Positions 18,731 to 28,809 of a DNA stretch of 64,000 bases are shown one piece after another. The position numbers and the translations under genes are program-made. Source of the DNA: JAGDZR01 sp049115695 (GTDB taxonomy: Bacteria; Bacteroidota; Bacteroidia; Cytophagales; Cyclobacteriaceae). The notes under the pieces were generated by a model that did no database searches, was not told the DNA's origin, and was given only the letters and a program-made list of their open reading frames with translations. Every line of letters begins with the position of its first letter. The stretch's first letter is position 1. Location: NCBI GenBank assembly GCA_049115695.1, contig JAGDZR010000004.1:124001-188000 (forward strand), in the 5' to 3' direction.

Positions 18731-21517
18731 TTAATTTGATAAAATTGGAGTGTATTTAACTGTCAGCAACCCTTTTGCAATTGGCTGGTTAAAGTCCACA
18801 CCTATTCGATAGGCAGGTGCTCCTTCTCTCAAGTGTTCAACCGGTACCAATTCATCTTTGATGACCAATTCACCATCAGGACTAGAAACTTCTGCTTTCA
18901 ATGTTTGATTCTCCGTCTTCAGAATGACCGTGTTGGCATCCACAATTTCATACTCAGTCAAAGTCATGATTGCAATGCCAAAATCCACGGGATCAGTCAA
19001 AGAAAACTCATCAGTTATGCTGATCTCACCTTCACCGGATTTATCATTTTCCATGGTCCTGACCAAGGATTTCAATGCAGGGATTTCATAGGCTCCCTTG
19101 ATGTCCATGATCACTTTGTCCATGTTTTCTGTAAATTCAGTGGAAGTAATTTCGGCTCTAAACTCTTCTCCTTTGGATTGAAGCGTGTTGTCAATCCGAG
19201 GCACTGGATGTCCCCAAGAACTCCGCGCCGGATTAGTGTCCAAAAAAGCCCCTGCCCTATATGACGGTGCACCAATGTCTCCAGTCATAATGTCCTTACC
19301 CAATACTACATTATAGGTACCCACATCCATGTGGTTGTGGTTTTCATGATTATGACCTCCCTTTATCGCTATCGACAATGGAACCTGCTGATTGCCACGT
19401 GAAATCACCATACCGAACTTATCAAAGTAGGTATACCCTGGAAGTTCTGAGTCTACTTTCTCCGTTTTGCCTTTATCCATATCAGCCTTCATATAATCCC
19501 ATTCAATCAGCTGGTAAACAGCGGAAAAAGAATCATGTCGCACATTTTTTCTTTCACGAAGTGGAGGCATGGTTACTCCAAACTTATTGACCACCATCTT
19601 ACTAGCAAATCCACCATCATCAAAAACTGAGGAACTACCATCAGCAAATGGTGCGCATACATTCTCAGTAATTTGATATCTAAACGGAAAGTTGGCTACA
19701 TTTTCCACTTTTTCGGGATTATCAAACTCAAACAGATTAATGGCACCATCCGTGTAGTCGTACAGTGTTTGTGCGAGGTAGAGGTAATGACCAAATCCAT
19801 AATTCCAATAGCCGGCTCCTTCTGAGCAATAACCATCGTCACCAAACCCTCGCATGTAGTTTCTCATGCTGTTCAGTGCCGTTCCTACTGCAGCTAGACG
19901 CTCATTGTAATCCTTTGAGGTACTGATGGCTACAAATACAGCCCCACTCGTACAAACCGAATTCCAGTTGCTCGTTCCACGGTACCAGTTCAGGTGGGTT
20001 TTGACCTTTCCGCTTGTGGACTGCAGATAGCCATCAATAATTCGTTCTTGCAATTTGCTTGCAATCTCTTCTCTTATGTTTGTGGACAGCTTCTCTCCTA
20101 AAAGCACCTCTGCGAGAGCAAGGTCCGATCCGAATCGACGCGAACCTAGATCGATCGCCATGCTCCTTCCCTCCAGCACGTCATTATCCTCATTGTCATG
20201 ATTGGGGTGCAGCCAGGATTTCATACTTAGAATGGCTTTGATATATGTCTCAATTTGAGGAAGAAAACGACCTTCATTTTCGATGCACTCTGCCAGCATG
20301 AAGTGCTCCAGTCGAGTCATTGTCCGGTAATACCTTGGCTTGTAGATTCCACGATTACCGTGAAGGTTGGCTACACGATAAATGGAATCTGCAATGGGTA
20401 CCTCAGGTGCAATTTCGATTTCAGCAATAGCATTTTCCAGGTATTCATTACCTGAAGGTGTGGAGCCAATTGTACTCCAATAATTGCGATCAGTGATGGG
20501 AGGAGCAGGTTGAAATGATGCTTCTGGAAAAAACGGTCTTAGTATTTCCAATTGCTTATCATTTGGGTAAATAACATCTTCATCACCCAATTTTAGATAA
20601 GATGAAATATCCAAGCGCTTTTTAATAGTGGACGGTCCATCTATGAACCCTAGATCATTCAGAAATCGGTCGGCTTCTTTAACTGTTTCATAGTAATACA
20701 ACCCTCCCTTTTTGGATTGATTGAAGAAGCCGTGACCTTCACCTTCATACAAAAACAAATCACATCTCGCTCCAACTTTTTCCATTTTATCCCTGTATCC
20801 CTCAGCAATAGACACTGGTATCAGGTGATCATTAGTCCCCAGAAAAACGATCGTTGGTGGAGTGCCTTGACGGATATTGTGGGCCGGAGAAATTTCCTTC
20901 CATCTATCGCCCATTCGTTCATGCTCAAACCCATCGGATCCATTGTCAAACACGGGATTGAACAAGACCGCAGCATTGGCCTTTGCACTAACAGACAAGT
21001 CTTCATCAGATTCATCCAGACCAGGAAGTGTGGTTGTGGCTGCTGCAAGGTGTCCACCTGCTGAACCGCCTGAGGCAACAATCTGATCAGGTTTGATATT
21101 AAGTGCTTTTGCATGAGATCTTAGAAAGCGCACAGCAGATTTAGCATCTGCCACAGATTCATATGGAGTGGTGCCATGTCGGCTATTCACCCGATAATCT
21201 GCTAATACAGTTACCATACCTCTGGAGGCAAAGTACTCCGCATGCGGTTCAAATTGTTTGATGCTTCCTCCGTTCCACCCCCCTCCAAAAAAGAAAATGA
21301 TGGTCGGATAATCCTTCGTTTTGTTAAAATCGGTTGGATATCTGAAAGTTAGATCCAAAGAGACCGAATCTATGACCTTGTAGGTAATGGCCGTAGGCTT
21401 GCTTCTATCAAAATCCAAGGAAGGCTTTAACCCTTGAGCCATTCCAGGTCCTCTTACAAAAAAGATCAAACTCAGATATACGAATACTTTTTTCATTTGC
21501 TGCTTATCATTTTTCAA
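18731..21517 (-). CDS. Fusion of alpha/beta-hydrolase esterase and heparinase II/III-like lyase
   Basis: This 928-residue secreted protein has two catalytic modules. Residues about 30-290 form an alpha/beta hydrolase with the oxyanion strip FFFGGGWNGG (75-84), nucleophile elbow ASGGSAGG (Ser152), Asp230 in LGTNDHLIP and His262 in EGEGHGFF. From about residue 330 the protein is a heparinase II/III-type lyase, with NWYRGTSNWNSVCTSG in the toroid, a His-rich GGHNHENHNHMDVGTYN and SWGHPVPRIDN. One polypeptide may therefore strip ester groups and then cleave the deprotected chain. The start overlaps the upstream sulfatase by 11 bp; a second Met at residue 8 (21496) gives a cleaner signal peptide and is an alternative start. 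Confidence 0.85.
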   Translation of the reverse strand: MKNDKQQMKKVFVYLSLIFFVRGPGMAQGLKPSLDFDRSKPTAITYKVIDSVSLDLTFRYPTDFNKTKDYPTIIFFFGGGWNGGSIKQFEPHAEYFASRGMVTVLADYRVNSRHGTTPYESVADAKSAVRFLRSHAKALNIKPDQIVASGGSAGGHLAAATTTLPGLDESDEDLSVSAKANAAVLFNPVFDNGSDGFEHERMGDRWKEISPAHNIRQGTPPTIVFLGTNDHLIPVSIAEGYRDKMEKVGARCDLFLYEGEGHGFFNQSKKGGLYYYETVKEADRFLNDLGFIDGPSTIKKRLDISSYLKLGDEDVIYPNDKQLEILRPFFPEASFQPAPPITDRNYWSTIGSTPSGNEYLENAIAEIEIAPEVPIADSIYRVANLHGNRGIYKPRYYRTMTRLEHFMLAECIENEGRFLPQIETYIKAILSMKSWLHPNHDNEDNDVLEGRSMAIDLGSRRFGSDLALAEVLLGEKLSTNIREEIASKLQERIIDGYLQSTSGKVKTHLNWYRGTSNWNSVCTSGAVFVAISTSKDYNERLAAVGTALNSMRNYMRGFGDDGYCSEGAGYWNYGFGHYLYLAQTLYDYTDGAINLFEFDNPEKVENVANFPFRYQITENVCAPFADGSSSVFDDGGFASKMVVNKFGVTMPPLRERKNVRHDSFSAVYQLIEWDYMKADMDKGKTEKVDSELPGYTYFDKFGMVISRGNQQVPLSIAIKGGHNHENHNHMDVGTYNVVLGKDIMTGDIGAPSYRAGAFLDTNPARSSWGHPVPRIDNTLQSKGEEFRAEITSTEFTENMDKVIMDIKGAYEIPALKSLVRTMENDKSGEGEISITDEFSLTDPVDFGIAIMTLTEYEIVDANTVILKTENQTLKAEVSSPDGELVIKDELVPVEHLREGAPAYRIGVDFNQPIAKGLLTVKYTPILSN

Positions 21518-23099
21518 ACTCTATCCAATCAACCTGTGGCCAATGCTCCTTCACAAAATCTTGTGGTTCGCCTGGAGTTGATCTTCCGTTTTTTATTATT
21601 TGTTCAAGCTCTTCTTTGAGGCTTTTTACAATTTCTGGTTCATCGAAATAACGGTTGGTTGTTTCTCCCGGATCGGTTTCCAAATCATATAACTCATAGA
21701 TGGCTTCTTCACTCTCCGGCTCGACTTCCTCTGGGGCTAACCAACCACCAGCACCACGTAATAAGTTCAGTTTCCATTTGCCCTTTCGAATGGCAAAATG
21801 ACCTGAAGCAGAATGATGAATAACAGGCCCTCTTAATTCTGAAGTATATTTTTCACCCTTTAAAATCGGCAATAACGAATAGCTGTCTTCTCCTGCATAG
21901 TCAGGAAACTTGGCTCCTACAATTTCTGCGATGGTTGCTAAATAATCAGACTGGCAAACGGGGATATCCGCTTCAATTCCGGCTTCAATCCCATTTGGCC
22001 ACCGCATCAGGAAAGGTACGCGGTGACCTCCTTCATAGATGTCTCTTTTGCCACCCTTAAAATGTAGTGAACTGAAGTGACCATAGGTATCACGCTGATA
22101 TACATAATTGGTCTCCGCCCCATTGTCCGAAGAGAATATCACAAGTGTGTTATCTGTCAAACCATTTTCATCCAGTGCATCCAAAACCTGACCTACACGG
22201 TAATCCGTTTCTTCCATGAAATCACCGTAGTTTCCACAGTTGGTGCGCCCTTGAAAATCAGGATGTGTGCAATGCGGTAAATGTGGACTTGTCAGTGGCA
22301 TGTAGAGGAAAAATGGCTTCCCACTTTTCGCCTCGGCGGCTGATTGATTGATGTATTCGACCGCTTTTGCGGCAAGCGTTTCCAGCACCAACTCATCATT
22401 GAAAGAGGGTGCTGCTTCAACCCAAGCACCACGCTCACCACGCACTGTATCAAACGGAGGTGTCATGCGGTAATCCTTTGGCCTAATGTCACCTCGGTAG
22501 GTGAGCGGATTCGGATTATTTTTCTTTTTGGTCCATAATGTGGGTGGCTCCAAAACCCTTTCATTTTCCAGGTAGGTCAAAACACCATAATTCATTGAAG
22601 CGGGAATTCCGAAGAAATAATCAAATCCATGCGCTGTTGGGCCTTCAGTAAATGGCTTTGACCAATCTCTTCCTCCTTTGACCGTACCTTCAAACTCCAT
22701 CTGAAGGTGCCACTTGCCCACCATGGCAGTATTGTAGCCATTTTCTTTGAGCAGTGAAGCGATGGTCATTCTGCCTTTTTCGATTAGGCAAGGACCATCT
22801 GCTCTCAAAACTCCTTTTTTAAGTGCAGTCCTCCAACTGTAGCGACCTGTCAACAAAGTGTATCGTGAAGGGGTACATACCGCATCACTACTATGCCCAT
22901 CTGTAAATACAATCCCTTCGTTGGCTATTCGATCCATGTAGGGTGTTTGGAACTTGGCACCTGGATTGAGAGCACTCACATCACCATAACCTTGATCGTC
23001 CGTATAGATGATGACGATATTTGGTTTTGACTGAGAGAAGCAGGTGATTGACACCAATATAAGTGTCTTGAGGATTAATTGTGATTTGTAACTTTTCAC
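21507..23099 (-). CDS. Sulfatase (type I, Cys-type)
   Basis: The 530-residue secreted enzyme begins with a signal peptide (to about FSQS) and the metal-binding start NIVIIYTDDQGYGD. The active-site signature is CTPSRYTLLTGR, whose Cys must be oxidised to formylglycine by a maturase that is not in this window. KGGKRDIYEGGHRVPFLMRW and GKWHL are further S1-family motifs. Arylsulfatase-like S1 sulfatases remove sulfate esters from sugars; the exact position is unknown. The gene overlaps the upstream sulfatase by 4 bp and the downstream esterase-lyase fusion by 11 bp. Confidence 0.92.
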   Translation of the reverse strand: MKSYKSQLILKTLILVSITCFSQSKPNIVIIYTDDQGYGDVSALNPGAKFQTPYMDRIANEGIVFTDGHSSDAVCTPSRYTLLTGRYSWRTALKKGVLRADGPCLIEKGRMTIASLLKENGYNTAMVGKWHLQMEFEGTVKGGRDWSKPFTEGPTAHGFDYFFGIPASMNYGVLTYLENERVLEPPTLWTKKKNNPNPLTYRGDIRPKDYRMTPPFDTVRGERGAWVEAAPSFNDELVLETLAAKAVEYINQSAAEAKSGKPFFLYMPLTSPHLPHCTHPDFQGRTNCGNYGDFMEETDYRVGQVLDALDENGLTDNTLVIFSSDNGAETNYVYQRDTYGHFSSLHFKGGKRDIYEGGHRVPFLMRWPNGIEAGIEADIPVCQSDYLATIAEIVGAKFPDYAGEDSYSLLPILKGEKYTSELRGPVIHHSASGHFAIRKGKWKLNLLRGAGGWLAPEEVEPESEEAIYELYDLETDPGETTNRYFDEPEIVKSLKEELEQIIKNGRSTPGEPQDFVKEHWPQVDWIEFEK

Positions 23100-24928
23100 A
23101 ATTTCTCAATATTCACATAATATGCCCCAATCTCTGTCTGATCATCAAGGGTAAACCAGGTTTGAAGGTGAGATTCTCCTTTGTCAAGCTCTACAGTAAA
23201 CGCTATGTATTCCTCTGATCCGACAACATCCTGAACCAGTTCAACATCCTGAATTTTCAATCGGGCATGCTTGATATTTAAGGCCTTCCCAATCTTACTC
23301 GCACTCATGCTTGTACCATCTAATGCTGGACGAATGGGTGCTTCGGCATTTAATGCAAGGCCTGTTTCTTCCGGCCATCGACGAAGTTTTAATCTATACT
23401 TGCCGGCTTCCGCTACTTTCACTCTCCAGAAACCATTATTCACATGTCCTGATCTGATGTGCCTTTGTGCCCAGGGCGTGAATTCATCCGAATGCCAGTC
23501 ATGGCAAAACAAGGTCATCGGATTCTCTCGCTCATGACCTATAATAAAGTATGGTTTCTCCTCAAATGTTGGAGAGATTTCTTCCCACCATTTATCATAT
23601 GCGGCATTGTACTCCTTGACTTTCTCAGGATACTGCTCCGCAACATCGTTCATTTGTCCAGGGTCTGTTTTGAGGTCATACAGCTTCTCGCTCTCCACCA
23701 ATCGCCAGTTTTTGTGCATCAAAGTGCTCCGCTTCCATGGAACCTGAGTTGCCGAAAATTGAGTATTCACGAAAACCATCCTGTCTTCAAAATCTGCTGT
23801 TTGTCCAATCATCAATGGTACAAGGCTCTGACCATCAAACTTGATGGAAGGATCGATCTTTAGATCACACAGTTCCGCCAAAGTGGGAAACACATCGTAA
23901 TGTGCCGTTAGTTGCCCAACATCTTTCCCGACGTTGATACCTCCATTCTTCCAATGTATGAAAAAAGGAACTCTGTGACCGCCTTCATACATACTCGCTT
24001 TGACCCCTCGCATACCTGAATTGTAGCCTTTCACCACAGGACCGTCCCAGTTGTTTTCTGACTTGTCAATTTTTGCCCCTTGAGCTGAGCCATTGTCCGA
24101 GGTAAAAATGATGATGGTATTGTCCATTAACCCTGAAGACTGCAGGTAATCCGTCAACTTCCCGATATTCTCATCAATATTGGCGATCATGCCATAGAAT
24201 GGCTTGTGATGAATGCTGTCATTGCCTTCATACTGCTTGTAGTATTTGTCCTCTACCCAATAGGGTGAGTGTGCAGCATTGGTGGCCAGATAGCAAAAGA
24301 AAGGTTCGTCTTTTTTCGATTCAATGTACTTCTTCGCATTCTCAAACCACACATCGGTGCAATACCCTTCAAACTGTTCCAGTTTGCCATTGTGCATATA
24401 CATATCATCGAAGTAGTCATTGTCCCAATAATCCATCGTCTGACCTACACCCCCTCCGTTGTGAACCAGCACTTCATCAAATCCTTTGTCCTGGGGTCGG
24501 AAAGGATAGTTATCACCAAGATGCCATTTACCAAAAATTGCTGTGCTATATCCGTTTTCCTTGAAAGCCTGGGCCATGGTCTTTTCTCTTTCCAGAATCA
24601 GCGATCGACCCAAAATGGTAAAGAACACACCTGTTCTCAAATTGTGATGTCCAGTCATGAGGGCAGCTCTCGTTGGGGCACAAGTTGGGCTTACATGATA
24701 GTCAGTAAGCCTGGTGCTTACTGAATGAAGTTTATCAATATTGGGTGTCTGAATCCATGGATTGCCATGTGCCGCTATGTCCCCATAGCCCTGATCATCT
24801 ACCAGTATCAGAATAACATTGGGTTTTGACGATTTCACATCCCCTTGACTGAATGCTGTTGCTAATACTACAATGCCGATGGCGAACACAACTGAAACAA
24901 CTTTAACAATCTGATGTTTCCTTTCCAT
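23096..24928 (-). CDS. Sulfatase (type I, Cys-type) with long C-terminal beta domain
   Basis: The 610-residue protein has an N-terminal hydrophobic signal or anchor. The metal site NVILILVDDQGYGDIAAHG is followed by the signature CAPTRAALMTGH. VKASMYEGGHRVPFFIHW and GKWHLGDNYP fit the S1 sulfatase family. Beyond residue about 470 there is an extra beta-rich domain of some 140 residues, which may bind substrate. It shares a 4-bp ATGA overlap with the next sulfatase and sits 2 bp after the DUF6250-like gene, so all are one transcript. It is clearly a different paralogue from its neighbour, suggesting a different sulfate position. Confidence 0.92.
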   Translation of the reverse strand: MERKHQIVKVVSVVFAIGIVVLATAFSQGDVKSSKPNVILILVDDQGYGDIAAHGNPWIQTPNIDKLHSVSTRLTDYHVSPTCAPTRAALMTGHHNLRTGVFFTILGRSLILEREKTMAQAFKENGYSTAIFGKWHLGDNYPFRPQDKGFDEVLVHNGGGVGQTMDYWDNDYFDDMYMHNGKLEQFEGYCTDVWFENAKKYIESKKDEPFFCYLATNAAHSPYWVEDKYYKQYEGNDSIHHKPFYGMIANIDENIGKLTDYLQSSGLMDNTIIIFTSDNGSAQGAKIDKSENNWDGPVVKGYNSGMRGVKASMYEGGHRVPFFIHWKNGGINVGKDVGQLTAHYDVFPTLAELCDLKIDPSIKFDGQSLVPLMIGQTADFEDRMVFVNTQFSATQVPWKRSTLMHKNWRLVESEKLYDLKTDPGQMNDVAEQYPEKVKEYNAAYDKWWEEISPTFEEKPYFIIGHERENPMTLFCHDWHSDEFTPWAQRHIRSGHVNNGFWRVKVAEAGKYRLKLRRWPEETGLALNAEAPIRPALDGTSMSASKIGKALNIKHARLKIQDVELVQDVVGSEEYIAFTVELDKGESHLQTWFTLDDQTEIGAYYVNIEKL

Positions 24929-24930
24929 AG

Positions 24931-25665
24931 CTATTCCTCAATTTTGCTCAACCGATACACCTTAAAATTGTCCAGCGTCATATGATTATGCACTGTGCGC
25001 AAGCCAAAATGGCCTTCCGTATACGGATCATCATCTCTGAAGTCAAAAAGCAGTTCATCGTTTCGATAATACTGTATCACTCCTTCATAGGCAATCAAAC
25101 GTATCTTCTTGACTGTATTAGGAGTAATCAGGTATTGCTCCTCCGTGAGGTCATGCTCTGGTAAAAGTGGTTTCTGTCCATTGCCTGTATATTTTCTAAA
25201 GCGTGTTTTTGAATTATCATGCCCGCCCATTCCCGTATAGTAAAGACTCAGTGAGTCATAATTGGGAAATCTTCCACTTCTAAATACGCCTTTTGCGAGG
25301 AGGTTATCAGGATTATCACTATCAGTTGCCATCCAAAAACAATTGAGATCGGAGACACGATCAAACTCTCCTCCATCTTTGATTATAAAAGCATCATACT
25401 CAATCATAATGGGTCCGCTTAGCTTTTGCTTGAACCAGACAGTACATCCTGCCTTATCATTGACTTCCAATTTGCCATCCTTATGATAGACCTTTCCTCC
25501 CGGCATCTGCTCCGGTTGCCAATTATCAATACCATCTGTGAAGTCATCACTATGTATTAGTTCAGCCTGGACCTTTATGTCATCGGACAAATTGAGCACT
25601 CTTTTTTGAGGCTTGCACGCAAAAAGTGCCACAATCATAATTTGGATCAATATTGTTCTAATCAT
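24931..25665 (-). CDS. Lipoprotein with concanavalin-like jelly-roll (DUF6250-like)
   Basis: The 244-residue protein has a lipobox (VALFACKP, Cys17). The rest is a beta-sandwich with DDFTDGIDNWQPEQMPGG, IMIEYDAFIIKDGGEFDRVS, FWMATDSDNP and a C-terminal HFGLRTVHNHMTLDNFKVY. This resembles the DUF6250/DUF1961 group of concanavalin-like proteins found in PULs, often annotated near rhamnogalacturonan or ulvan enzymes. I assign the family by memory of pattern, not by search. It could be a lyase or a carbohydrate-binding protein; no catalytic residues are assigned. It lies between the GH28-like gene (47-bp gap) and a sulfatase (2-bp gap). Confidence 0.6.
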   Translation of the reverse strand: MIRTILIQIMIVALFACKPQKRVLNLSDDIKVQAELIHSDDFTDGIDNWQPEQMPGGKVYHKDGKLEVNDKAGCTVWFKQKLSGPIMIEYDAFIIKDGGEFDRVSDLNCFWMATDSDNPDNLLAKGVFRSGRFPNYDSLSLYYTGMGGHDNSKTRFRKYTGNGQKPLLPEHDLTEEQYLITPNTVKKIRLIAYEGVIQYYRNDELLFDFRDDDPYTEGHFGLRTVHNHMTLDNFKVYRLSKIEE

Positions 25666-25712
25666 ACGAATTGATATTGTGTAGAAACATTCATAAAGCT
25701 ATTAGCACATAA

Positions 25713-27218
25713 TCAATTGAACTGGACATCCTTGACAAACTCATTCAATTTCACCTGTTCAGCCACCACAGGTTTACCATCAAGGAGGACATTCTCAAAA
25801 GAGACGCCTTCAATGGTATGCGTTTCATCAAACCCTGTTAGCAGCATACTCGCATGGTCACGGATGATGTATGGTTTCCAATCGGAACCATCCTGAAATC
25901 CAGTCAATGTTGTATCAATAGGTGCTGAAGTAGCAATGATATCTTTGAAAATCACGTTGCGCACATTACCTCTCTCTTCGCTCTCAGTCCAACGTGTCTT
26001 GCCAATCCAGCATGAGATCAATCGACGTGCCTCCTCAACTCTAATGTTTAGAAAAGTCACATCTCTGATCATGGCATCATCACAGTGATAAACCCGAAGA
26101 GCAGTCTCTCGGCCCACATCATGAATCACATCACAATCTTCGAATAACACATTGGTAACGTCTTCACGTATTTCCGCACCTATGCTCAATGCATGAGCCA
26201 ACTCATTCCAAACCACACATTTAAGTGTATGTATATTTTTGACTTCTCCTCTACCATCAAATGACTTGATCACCACGGCATCATCCAGCGTACGCATAAA
26301 ACAATTTTCCACCAACACATCACGACTATTGGAAATATCAACCCCATCTGAGTTCCCGCGCCAGCCTAATATTTTGATGTTATCCACATGAATGTTGTCA
26401 GAAGCTTGCAGTGGAATAGTCCAGTGACTTGGGTCACGGATGATCACCCCTTCGATTTTTACCTGGTTAGATTTTTGAGCAAAAATCGTATAGCGTCTTT
26501 TAGACCTTGGAATGGCAGACTGATCAATAATTCCCCTTCCCCTTATGGTAATGTTATTCCCTTCCAAAAAGAAGGTTGGGGGATTCCTTTTCCTACCCCT
26601 CAATTCAACTTCTTCTTCATCAACGCTGGATCCAGCCTTGAGGTAAGCACCTCCGGCTACATAGACTGTGGTATTATCTCCAACTGAAACACTATTCACG
26701 TTGTGCACACCTGGCCCAAAATAAATCACATTTGGATCATCTGAATCAGGGATGTTCTCTTCAAATGGGTTGGCAAATATGTGCAAAGACTCATACCAAT
26801 CACCGTTTACTTCTACTGTTAGATTAGCCGGTTTATCAATTGGGATGAAAATATCTTTTCCGTCAATAACAGGCACAATTCCATAGGAGGTGGGAAGGAC
26901 CTTCACAGAGGTAACTTCATCAGAATATCTCACAATAACCTCAATCTTCTCCTTCATATCAAAGGAAGCAAATGATGCAAGTCCAAATTCCTTTCTCGAA
27001 TGATTCAGTCTGGGAATAGGTTCACGTGCAGCAATTTTAAAGTTGTACACTGGCACTTTTAAGCCTTGTACTTCTACTTCAAATGCATCCGAAAGTTCAA
27101 TTCCTTCTGGAGCGTCATATACCCTGACGGTTTCATTGCAAGATGACAATAAAAATGAGATGCAAATAACAATGGCCACCCATGCTATTTTGATTACATA
27201 GTCTTCTCTAATCTTCAT
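25713..27218 (-). CDS. GH28-like right-handed beta-helix hydrolase, lipoprotein
   Basis: The 501-residue protein has a lipobox (LLSSCNE, Cys27), an N-terminal beta-domain to about residue 155, then a pectinase-type beta-helix. Helix motifs are DPNVIYFGPGVHNVNSVSVG, NITIRGRGIID, GWRGNSDGVDISNSRDVLVE and RTLDDAVVIKSF. The NSDGVDI and LDDAVVIK strips match the two Asp-containing motifs of polygalacturonase-like GH28 enzymes. The GHG and RIK signatures of classical GH28 are not obvious, so the substrate and exact family remain open. A candidate operator and -7 box are directly upstream. Confidence 0.75.
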   Translation of the reverse strand: MKIREDYVIKIAWVAIVICISFLLSSCNETVRVYDAPEGIELSDAFEVEVQGLKVPVYNFKIAAREPIPRLNHSRKEFGLASFASFDMKEKIEVIVRYSDEVTSVKVLPTSYGIVPVIDGKDIFIPIDKPANLTVEVNGDWYESLHIFANPFEENIPDSDDPNVIYFGPGVHNVNSVSVGDNTTVYVAGGAYLKAGSSVDEEEVELRGRKRNPPTFFLEGNNITIRGRGIIDQSAIPRSKRRYTIFAQKSNQVKIEGVIIRDPSHWTIPLQASDNIHVDNIKILGWRGNSDGVDISNSRDVLVENCFMRTLDDAVVIKSFDGRGEVKNIHTLKCVVWNELAHALSIGAEIREDVTNVLFEDCDVIHDVGRETALRVYHCDDAMIRDVTFLNIRVEEARRLISCWIGKTRWTESEERGNVRNVIFKDIIATSAPIDTTLTGFQDGSDWKPYIIRDHASMLLTGFDETHTIEGVSFENVLLDGKPVVAEQVKLNEFVKDVQFN

Positions 27219-27235
27219 AATGATTCACTTCATGG

Positions 27236-27243
27236 TAAAAGTA
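27236..27243 (-). promoter_or_regulatory. Candidate -7 box for the GH28-like gene
   Basis: The minus strand reads TACTTTTA, one mismatch from TAnnTTTG. It lies 23 bp from operator B and would give a leader of only about 14 nt before ATG 27218. Confidence 0.35.
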
Positions 27244-27265
27244 TTATCACGAAGGATATACGCCT

Positions 27266-27300
27266 ATTAATTATGAATTCAAGTGTATCAATTATGAACC
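27266..27300 (-). promoter_or_regulatory. Putative AraC-type operator, site B
   Basis: Half-sites ATTAATTATGAATT (27266-27279) and ATCAATTATGAACC (27287-27300) share the run AATTATGAA with a 21-bp period. They sit 48-82 bp upstream of the GH28-like ATG, in the same orientation relative to the gene as at the other sites. Confidence 0.6.
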
Positions 27301-27318
27301 AGGACTTAAAGTCTGCTC

Positions 27319-28797
27319 CTATCGTTCACCCGGCTCCCACTCAAAAGCAAGTGGCCCCATCTTCTGCTGAAGCTCCTGTTTAAGCTTTTGCACCAATTCA
27401 GGATTTTCATCTGCAATATTGAGGGTCTCCTTTTCGGATGTCCGATGATCGTACAATTCAACAGCTCCTGATTCATGTTGAATAAACCGATGTGTGGCTG
27501 TTCTTAGCGTTGTGAATTTTGCCCTAAATCCTGCAGCAGCATGACCAGGCGCATTAGGATCTTCCATTTGCGGCACCAATGAAACGCCTTCGGTAAAACC
27601 CGTTTTAGGTAATTGTGTGAGGTCAATGAGTGTAGGAAACATGTCAACAGTTTCTACAACAGCCATGCTCTTCTGCCCTTGAGATTTCATACCTGGATCA
27701 TAAATAATTAGTGGTGACAAAAGTGACTCTTCAAACAGGCTGTGTTTTCCCCAAATAGCATGTTCTCCCAAGTGCCAGCCATGATCTCCCCAAAGCACAA
27801 CAATGGTGTTTTGGTCGGCACCCGTTTCTTTGAGTTTATTTAGAATGTCACCTACATGTTTATCAGCATAGCTCACGCAAGCAGCATAATACTTCTTTAG
27901 CTCCAGCGCAAACACAGTATCTTCTCTAGGGTCCTTACCCCACCGCTCATACTGTCGCATAAACTCCCCTGATCCGTGCCATGTAGTTGTTTCCTCCGGT
28001 TTTTCCGGGTGTTTAATCTCAGGAATCGTAACCCCTTCGTATAAATCCAGGTATTTCTTTGGAACACCAAATGGTAAGTGTGGCTTGATCAACCCGACAG
28101 CCAGAAAAAATGGTTGATCTGATTCCACCAACTCTTCCAATTGTCTCAAACCTTCTTCCGCAATCAATCCATCGGGATAAGATGTGTCAGGACCATCAAA
28201 AGCTTCGATCACATCACGAAACTCTGGTGAACGAGCCTTACCGTTGGCCAATCCGTGCATGGCACCTCTTGGGTCTTTCCAATCTCCAGATGGCATGATA
28301 TGTTTATCCCACGCACCAGGCAATTCAGGAATCGAGTCACTATCCCAACGATCTCCTCCTCTACCTCCCGGGTGATGAGAAACCTTACCCACAGATACCG
28401 TAGTATATCCATTTTGGCGAAACCATTCTGGCATGCTTGGAGGAATACTGTCGGGATTGGCTGATATGCTTTTAGCTCTGGAAAAAAGCGATTGATTGGA
28501 GTGCAGTCTATATTCCAATCCATACCTACCAGTCAACATTGCAAACCTGGATGGGCCGCAACTTGGGGCATTTACATAATGTCGGTGAAATGCCCTGCCC
28601 ATTCCAGCCAATTGATCAATATTAGGGGACTTGATGTAATCTGCACCAAATGATTTCAATTCGGGACGCAGGTCATCGATGCAGATCAGCAATACATTCT
28701 TAGGTCGTGATTGTTCTTCAGTTTGCTGACATGCAACCAACAAACCTATACCGATCATCAGGCCTAGCGCCCACATCCTTTGCTTTGTACTACTCAT
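27319..28797 (-). CDS. Sulfatase (type I, Cys-type; iduronate-2-sulfatase-like)
   Basis: The 492-residue lipoprotein (LVACQQT) starts its fold with NVLLICIDDLRPELKSFGA, a form typical of the iduronate-2-sulfatase/choline-sulfatase-like branch. The signature is CGPSRFAMLTGR. GKVSHHPGGRGGD and WGDHGWHLGEHAIWGKHSLF fit the same branch. The likely substrate is a sulfate on a uronic acid or related sugar, but this is only an analogy. It lies 12 bp after the next sulfatase gene upstream. A 100-bp gap carrying operator B separates it from the GH28-like gene downstream. Confidence 0.92.
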   Translation of the reverse strand: MSSTKQRMWALGLMIGIGLLVACQQTEEQSRPKNVLLICIDDLRPELKSFGADYIKSPNIDQLAGMGRAFHRHYVNAPSCGPSRFAMLTGRYGLEYRLHSNQSLFSRAKSISANPDSIPPSMPEWFRQNGYTTVSVGKVSHHPGGRGGDRWDSDSIPELPGAWDKHIMPSGDWKDPRGAMHGLANGKARSPEFRDVIEAFDGPDTSYPDGLIAEEGLRQLEELVESDQPFFLAVGLIKPHLPFGVPKKYLDLYEGVTIPEIKHPEKPEETTTWHGSGEFMRQYERWGKDPREDTVFALELKKYYAACVSYADKHVGDILNKLKETGADQNTIVVLWGDHGWHLGEHAIWGKHSLFEESLLSPLIIYDPGMKSQGQKSMAVVETVDMFPTLIDLTQLPKTGFTEGVSLVPQMEDPNAPGHAAAGFRAKFTTLRTATHRFIQHESGAVELYDHRTSEKETLNIADENPELVQKLKQELQQKMGPLAFEWEPGER

Positions 28798-28809
28798 TTG
28801 GCTTGATTT

